Shown piece after piece: positions 5,904 to 8,118 of a stretch of DNA of 8,118 nt. The position numbers and the translations under genes were made by a program. Each line of letters starts with the position of its first letter. The stretch's first letter is position 1. The stretch is from Gemmatimonadota bacterium (GTDB lineage: Bacteria; Gemmatimonadota; Gemmatimonadetes; Gemmatimonadales; Gemmatimonadaceae). The notes under the pieces are model-generated. The model was not told the DNA's origin. It saw only the letters and a program-made list of their open reading frames with translations, and did no database searches. The stretch lies in contig JAEUJK010000628.1 of assembly GCA_016794735.1 (NCBI GenBank), forward strand, positions 1 to 8,118. Direction: 5' to 3'.

Positions 5904-6373
5904 GTGAGGCGGTTCCCCGCCGTTCGCTCGAGGGGCCGTTCGAGATCCGCGAGTCGCCCATGCAAGGGCTCGGCGCGTTTGCGACGGAAGTGATTCCGGC
6001 GGGAACGCGCCTCATTGAATACGCGGGGCAGCGGATCACCCCCGCCGCGGCCGATGCGCGGTACCCCGACGTCGAGGGAGAGCGGCATCACACGTATCTC
6101 TTCGCGATCGACGACGACGTGGTGATCGACGCGGCGTTCGACGGCAACGATGCGCGCTTCATCAACCACTCGTGCGACCCCAACTGCGACGCGGTGGTCG
6201 AGGATGGCCGGATCTGGATCGAGACGATCCGTGAGGTGCAGGTCGGGGAGGAACTCGCGTACGACTACGCCTACATCCTCCCCGAACGCCACACGCCGAA
6301 GGCCAAGAAGCGGTATCCCTGTTCGTGCGGTGCGGCGACGTGCCGCGGGACCATCCTCGCACGCAAGCGTTAG
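5900..6373 (+). CDS. SET-domain protein-lysine methyltransferase with post-SET zinc motif
   Basis: This 157-residue protein is essentially a bare SET domain, expected to transfer methyl groups from S-adenosylmethionine to a lysine side chain. The GTG at 5900 overlaps the upstream stop (GTGA). The frame stays open far upstream, but that stretch lies over the histidine phosphatase gene, and the similarity begins near residue 12. SET landmarks are GLGAFATEVIPAGT (23-36), a Tyr in LIEYAG (38-43), the pseudoknot motif NHSCDPNC (89-96) and GEELAYDYAY (116-125) with a probable catalytic Tyr in YDY. A post-SET segment has Cys141, Cys143 and Cys148, which with Cys96 make the usual zinc site of eukaryotic-type histone methyltransferases. 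No pre-SET, DNA-binding or signal region is present, so it is probably cytoplasmic. The substrate is unknown; ribosomal or DNA-packaging proteins are possibilities by analogy only. It ends in a TAG stop within CGTTAGGG, one base off the octamer CGTTAGGC. Confidence 0.92.
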   Translation: MSEAVPRRSLEGPFEIRESPMQGLGAFATEVIPAGTRLIEYAGQRITPAAADARYPDVEGERHHTYLFAIDDDVVIDAAFDGNDARFINHSCDPNCDAVVEDGRIWIETIREVQVGEELAYDYAYILPERHTPKAKKRYPCSCGAATCRGTILARKR

Positions 6374-6380
6374 GGTGGGC

Positions 6381-6408
6381 GCGCGCGAGCGCTGCTCCGC
6401 TCGCGCGC
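6381..6408. terminator. Perfect hairpin between convergent genes
   Basis: GCGCGCGAGCG (6381-6391) is perfectly complementary to CGCTCGCGCGC (6398-6408), with a six-base loop CTGCTC. It lies 7 bases after the SET gene stop and 7 bases before the stop of the - strand transporter gene, the normal place for a bidirectional terminator. No T-run follows on either strand, so it is not a textbook intrinsic terminator; it could act with Rho or as a 3'-end stabiliser. Confidence 0.65.
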
Positions 6409-6415
6409 TGCCAAC

Positions 6416-7711
6416 CTAGGTGGTGGCCTTCTTCTCCTGCTGGCGGCCGAGCCAGAGGCCGGTGAGCAGCCAGAGTCCCGAGAGCGGGACGGCGACGATG
6501 GCTTCCATGCTGGTGGTGAAGCCCAATCCCTGCATGGCCGCGGTGGACCACGCGCCGATCTGGTCGCCCAGGCGGTAGACGAAGGTGTCGATGAAGTGCT
6601 TCGCCTTGTACTTGTCCTCGCGCGGCACGACGGTGTAGAGCACCTCGCGCGCCGGGCGGGCCACGGCGTACTCGCCGGACCGACGCAGCACCTGGAACAC
6701 CACGAAGACGCCGATCGTGGGCCACATGGCCAACGATCCAAAGCCGATCATCGACAGCGCAGGCAGCAGGGTCAGCGTCAACGCGACCCCCAGCGCCCGC
6801 ACGATGCGTCCCGTGAGGAAGACCTGGGTGAAGAGGGTGAGCGTGTTGACGGCGAAGTCCACGTTGGCGAAGAACGCGGTGCGTGCGCCGGAGTCGGCGA
6901 ACTCCCGGTCGGCGATCGCGGCCTGCTGCAGGTACAGGGTCGTCGAGCCGATGGTGTACAGCAGCATGTAGAGGCAGATGCCCAGCAGGTACGGCGACTT
7001 GGCGGCCTGCGTGAGGCCGGCCCAGAGCGACCCGCCGATGATGGCCTCGGACGATCCCGACTGGCGCGATCCGAGCTGCCCCTGGGACGAGAGCTGGTTC
7101 AGGCGCCGCACGGCGTAGGTGCTCAGCTCGAGGAGGGCCATCGAGATGAGCAACAGGTTGACCGGACGCAGCGGCTCGGCGAGGAGCGACGTCACCCCGG
7201 AGCCGACGATCCCGCCAAAGGTCCCGCCAAACCCGAGGAAGCCGAAGAGGCGCTTCCCCTGTTCCGGCGTGAACACGTCCGTCATGAACGACCAGAAGTT
7301 CGAGATGACGAACAGGTTGAACACGGCGGTCCACACGAAGAACACCCGGCCGGCCCAGACCTGCTGCCCTTCGGGCAGGACGTGCAGCAGGACGAAGAAG
7401 ATCGCGAGGTTGCTGATGAAGAAGCGGTTCGCCCACGGGATGAACTGGCGCCGCGAGTACTTCATCACCAGGGCGGCAAACGGCGGGTGCGCGGCGAACA
7501 TCGCGACCATCGTGGCCGTGAAGAGCCACGGGATGTTGCGCGTGCCGCCCGCGACCGCCATCTCGTCCCGGAACGGACGGATGATGTAGTATCCCGTGAG
7601 GAGGCAGAAGAAGTACAGGCACGACCACAACATCGCCGCGATCTCGTTGCGGCGGACATCAACAACGCGCTGCAGCCAGTGCGGCTGCTCGTCCGAGGAA
7701 GGAGTCGTCAC
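6416..7711 (-). CDS. TLC/NTT-type nucleotide transporter (Npt1/Npt2-like), MFS-related
   Basis: This is a 431-residue inner-membrane transporter with about 11-12 hydrophobic segments. It resembles the ATP:ADP antiporter (TLC/NTT) family. Diagnostic stretches are GYYIIRPFRDEM (40-51), FGFLGFGGTFGGIVGSG (156-172) and the charged block beginning RPAREVLYTVVPREDKYKAK (352-371), followed by FIDTFVYRLGD (373-383). In obligate intracellular bacteria, relatives exchange host ATP for ADP or import nucleotides, and those proteins are near 500 residues. Shorter relatives occur in free-living bacteria, where the substrate is unproven, so nucleotide transport is family-based inference here. The GTG start lies 4 bases after the upstream SDR gene's stop; the two are probably one operon. 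No clear ribosome-binding site is seen, consistent with coupling. The gene converges on the SET gene. An anonymous MFS permease is the alternative name. Confidence 0.82.
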   Translation of the reverse strand: MTTPSSDEQPHWLQRVVDVRRNEIAAMLWSCLYFFCLLTGYYIIRPFRDEMAVAGGTRNIPWLFTATMVAMFAAHPPFAALVMKYSRRQFIPWANRFFISNLAIFFVLLHVLPEGQQVWAGRVFFVWTAVFNLFVISNFWSFMTDVFTPEQGKRLFGFLGFGGTFGGIVGSGVTSLLAEPLRPVNLLLISMALLELSTYAVRRLNQLSSQGQLGSRQSGSSEAIIGGSLWAGLTQAAKSPYLLGICLYMLLYTIGSTTLYLQQAAIADREFADSGARTAFFANVDFAVNTLTLFTQVFLTGRIVRALGVALTLTLLPALSMIGFGSLAMWPTIGVFVVFQVLRRSGEYAVARPAREVLYTVVPREDKYKAKHFIDTFVYRLGDQIGAWSTAAMQGLGFTTSMEAIVAVPLSGLWLLTGLWLGRQQEKKATT

Positions 7712-7715
7712 CGGG

Positions 7716-8118
7716 TCACCCGTGCAGTTGGTGCCACTTCGCCAGCAACTCCTTCTCCCGCTCGGGGGTAAGCCCGGCCAGCATCTTCCCCTGGCGCTCG
7801 GCCGGGAGGGTCTTGAACCAGTCGATCGTGTCGCGGGCGGTCACGGCGAGCGGACGGAAAGTCAGTCCCTGCGCAATCGCCCGTTCGATGGACACGCGGC
7901 CCCAGCCGGCATTGTCGTCACGCGGCGCCAGCCAGGTGGGCATGTCACTCCAGCCGCGCACCGTGTTGTCGGCAAGAAACTTGTAGTCCACCCAGGTGAG
8001 CTTGACGTCGTTGCTGCCACTGCTCGCGGCGCGGCACCCGGCCAGCATCTCGCCCACCGTGAGCGGGGCCCGCGGCCCGGTGGCGTTGAACGTGCCGATG
8101 ATGTGGTCCTCGCACAGG
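7716..8118 (-). CDS. NAD-dependent epimerase/dehydratase (SDR) family protein, C-terminal part
   Basis: The frame is open to the right edge of the window, so this is the last 133 or so residues of a longer protein whose N-terminal Rossmann nucleotide-binding region lies outside. The visible part starts at the window edge with GTFNATGP and LTVGEMLAGC, typical of the substrate-side half of extended or atypical SDR enzymes. It continues through KLTWVDYKFL, WSDMPTWLA, the RAIAQGLTFRPL segment and a charged helical tail ending KWHQLHG. A GTG at 8057 is an internal codon, not the start. The catalytic Tyr-x3-Lys and the cofactor loop are not visible, so the reaction (epimerase, dehydratase or reductase) cannot be assigned. 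It ends 4 bases before the nucleotide transporter gene, a likely operon partner. Confidence 0.82.
   Translation of the reverse strand, partial: LCEDHIIGTFNATGPRAPLTVGEMLAGCRAASSGSNDVKLTWVDYKFLADNTVRGWSDMPTWLAPRDDNAGWGRVSIERAIAQGLTFRPLAVTARDTIDWFKTLPAERQGKMLAGLTPEREKELLAKWHQLHG

Overview
The window is GC-rich bacterial chromosome, roughly two-thirds G+C by eye, densely packed with short gaps and overlapping stop/start codons. The gene set suggests a Gram-negative, respiring, probably free-living bacterium: an outer-membrane DUF5916-type protein, lipoprotein signals, cytochrome-oxidase copper-assembly genes and a TLC-type nucleotide transporter. Gemmatimonadota is my best guess from overall style, but no marker gene here proves it. 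I see no insertion sequence, phage gene, tRNA, rRNA or CRISPR array.

Layout. (1) 1-645, + strand: 3' part of a metallo-beta-lactamase-fold hydrolase. (2) 646-1033: convergent gap filled by three copies of a 137-bp repeat, each containing a long palindrome. (3) 1034-5335, - strand, read right to left: a lipoprotein fusing a SCO/SenC domain to a PCu(A)C copper chaperone, then a CtaG-like oxidase assembly membrane protein, then a large DUF5916-type outer-membrane protein with an N-terminal CBM9-like domain. The last two overlap by a GTGA stop/start. (4) 5336-5399: a short divergent intergenic region with a perfect 10-bp palindrome. (5) 5400-6373, + strand: a small secreted or lipid-anchored histidine phosphatase, overlapping by GTGA a compact SET-domain lysine methyltransferase with a post-SET zinc site. 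(6) 6381-6408: a perfect 11-bp hairpin between convergent genes. (7) 6416-8118, - strand: the C-terminal part of an NAD-dependent epimerase/SDR protein (cut by the window end), followed after 4 bases by a TLC/NTT-type nucleotide transporter.

How the genes fit together. The SCO-PCu(A)C and CtaG proteins form a plausible copper-delivery module for the CuA and CuB centres of a haem-copper oxidase, although no oxidase subunit lies in the window. The other gene pairs look co-transcribed, but I cannot infer a shared pathway.

Two signals are not explained by the genes. The first is the palindrome array at 665-1021: both intact arm pairs and the mutated third pair can pair over all 21 positions only if read as - strand RNA, because every arm difference becomes a G-U wobble on that strand. 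The second is the octamer CGTTAGGC, present five times. Four copies are inside genes, all in the same reading phase, and they hold every TTA leucine codon I could find in the window.
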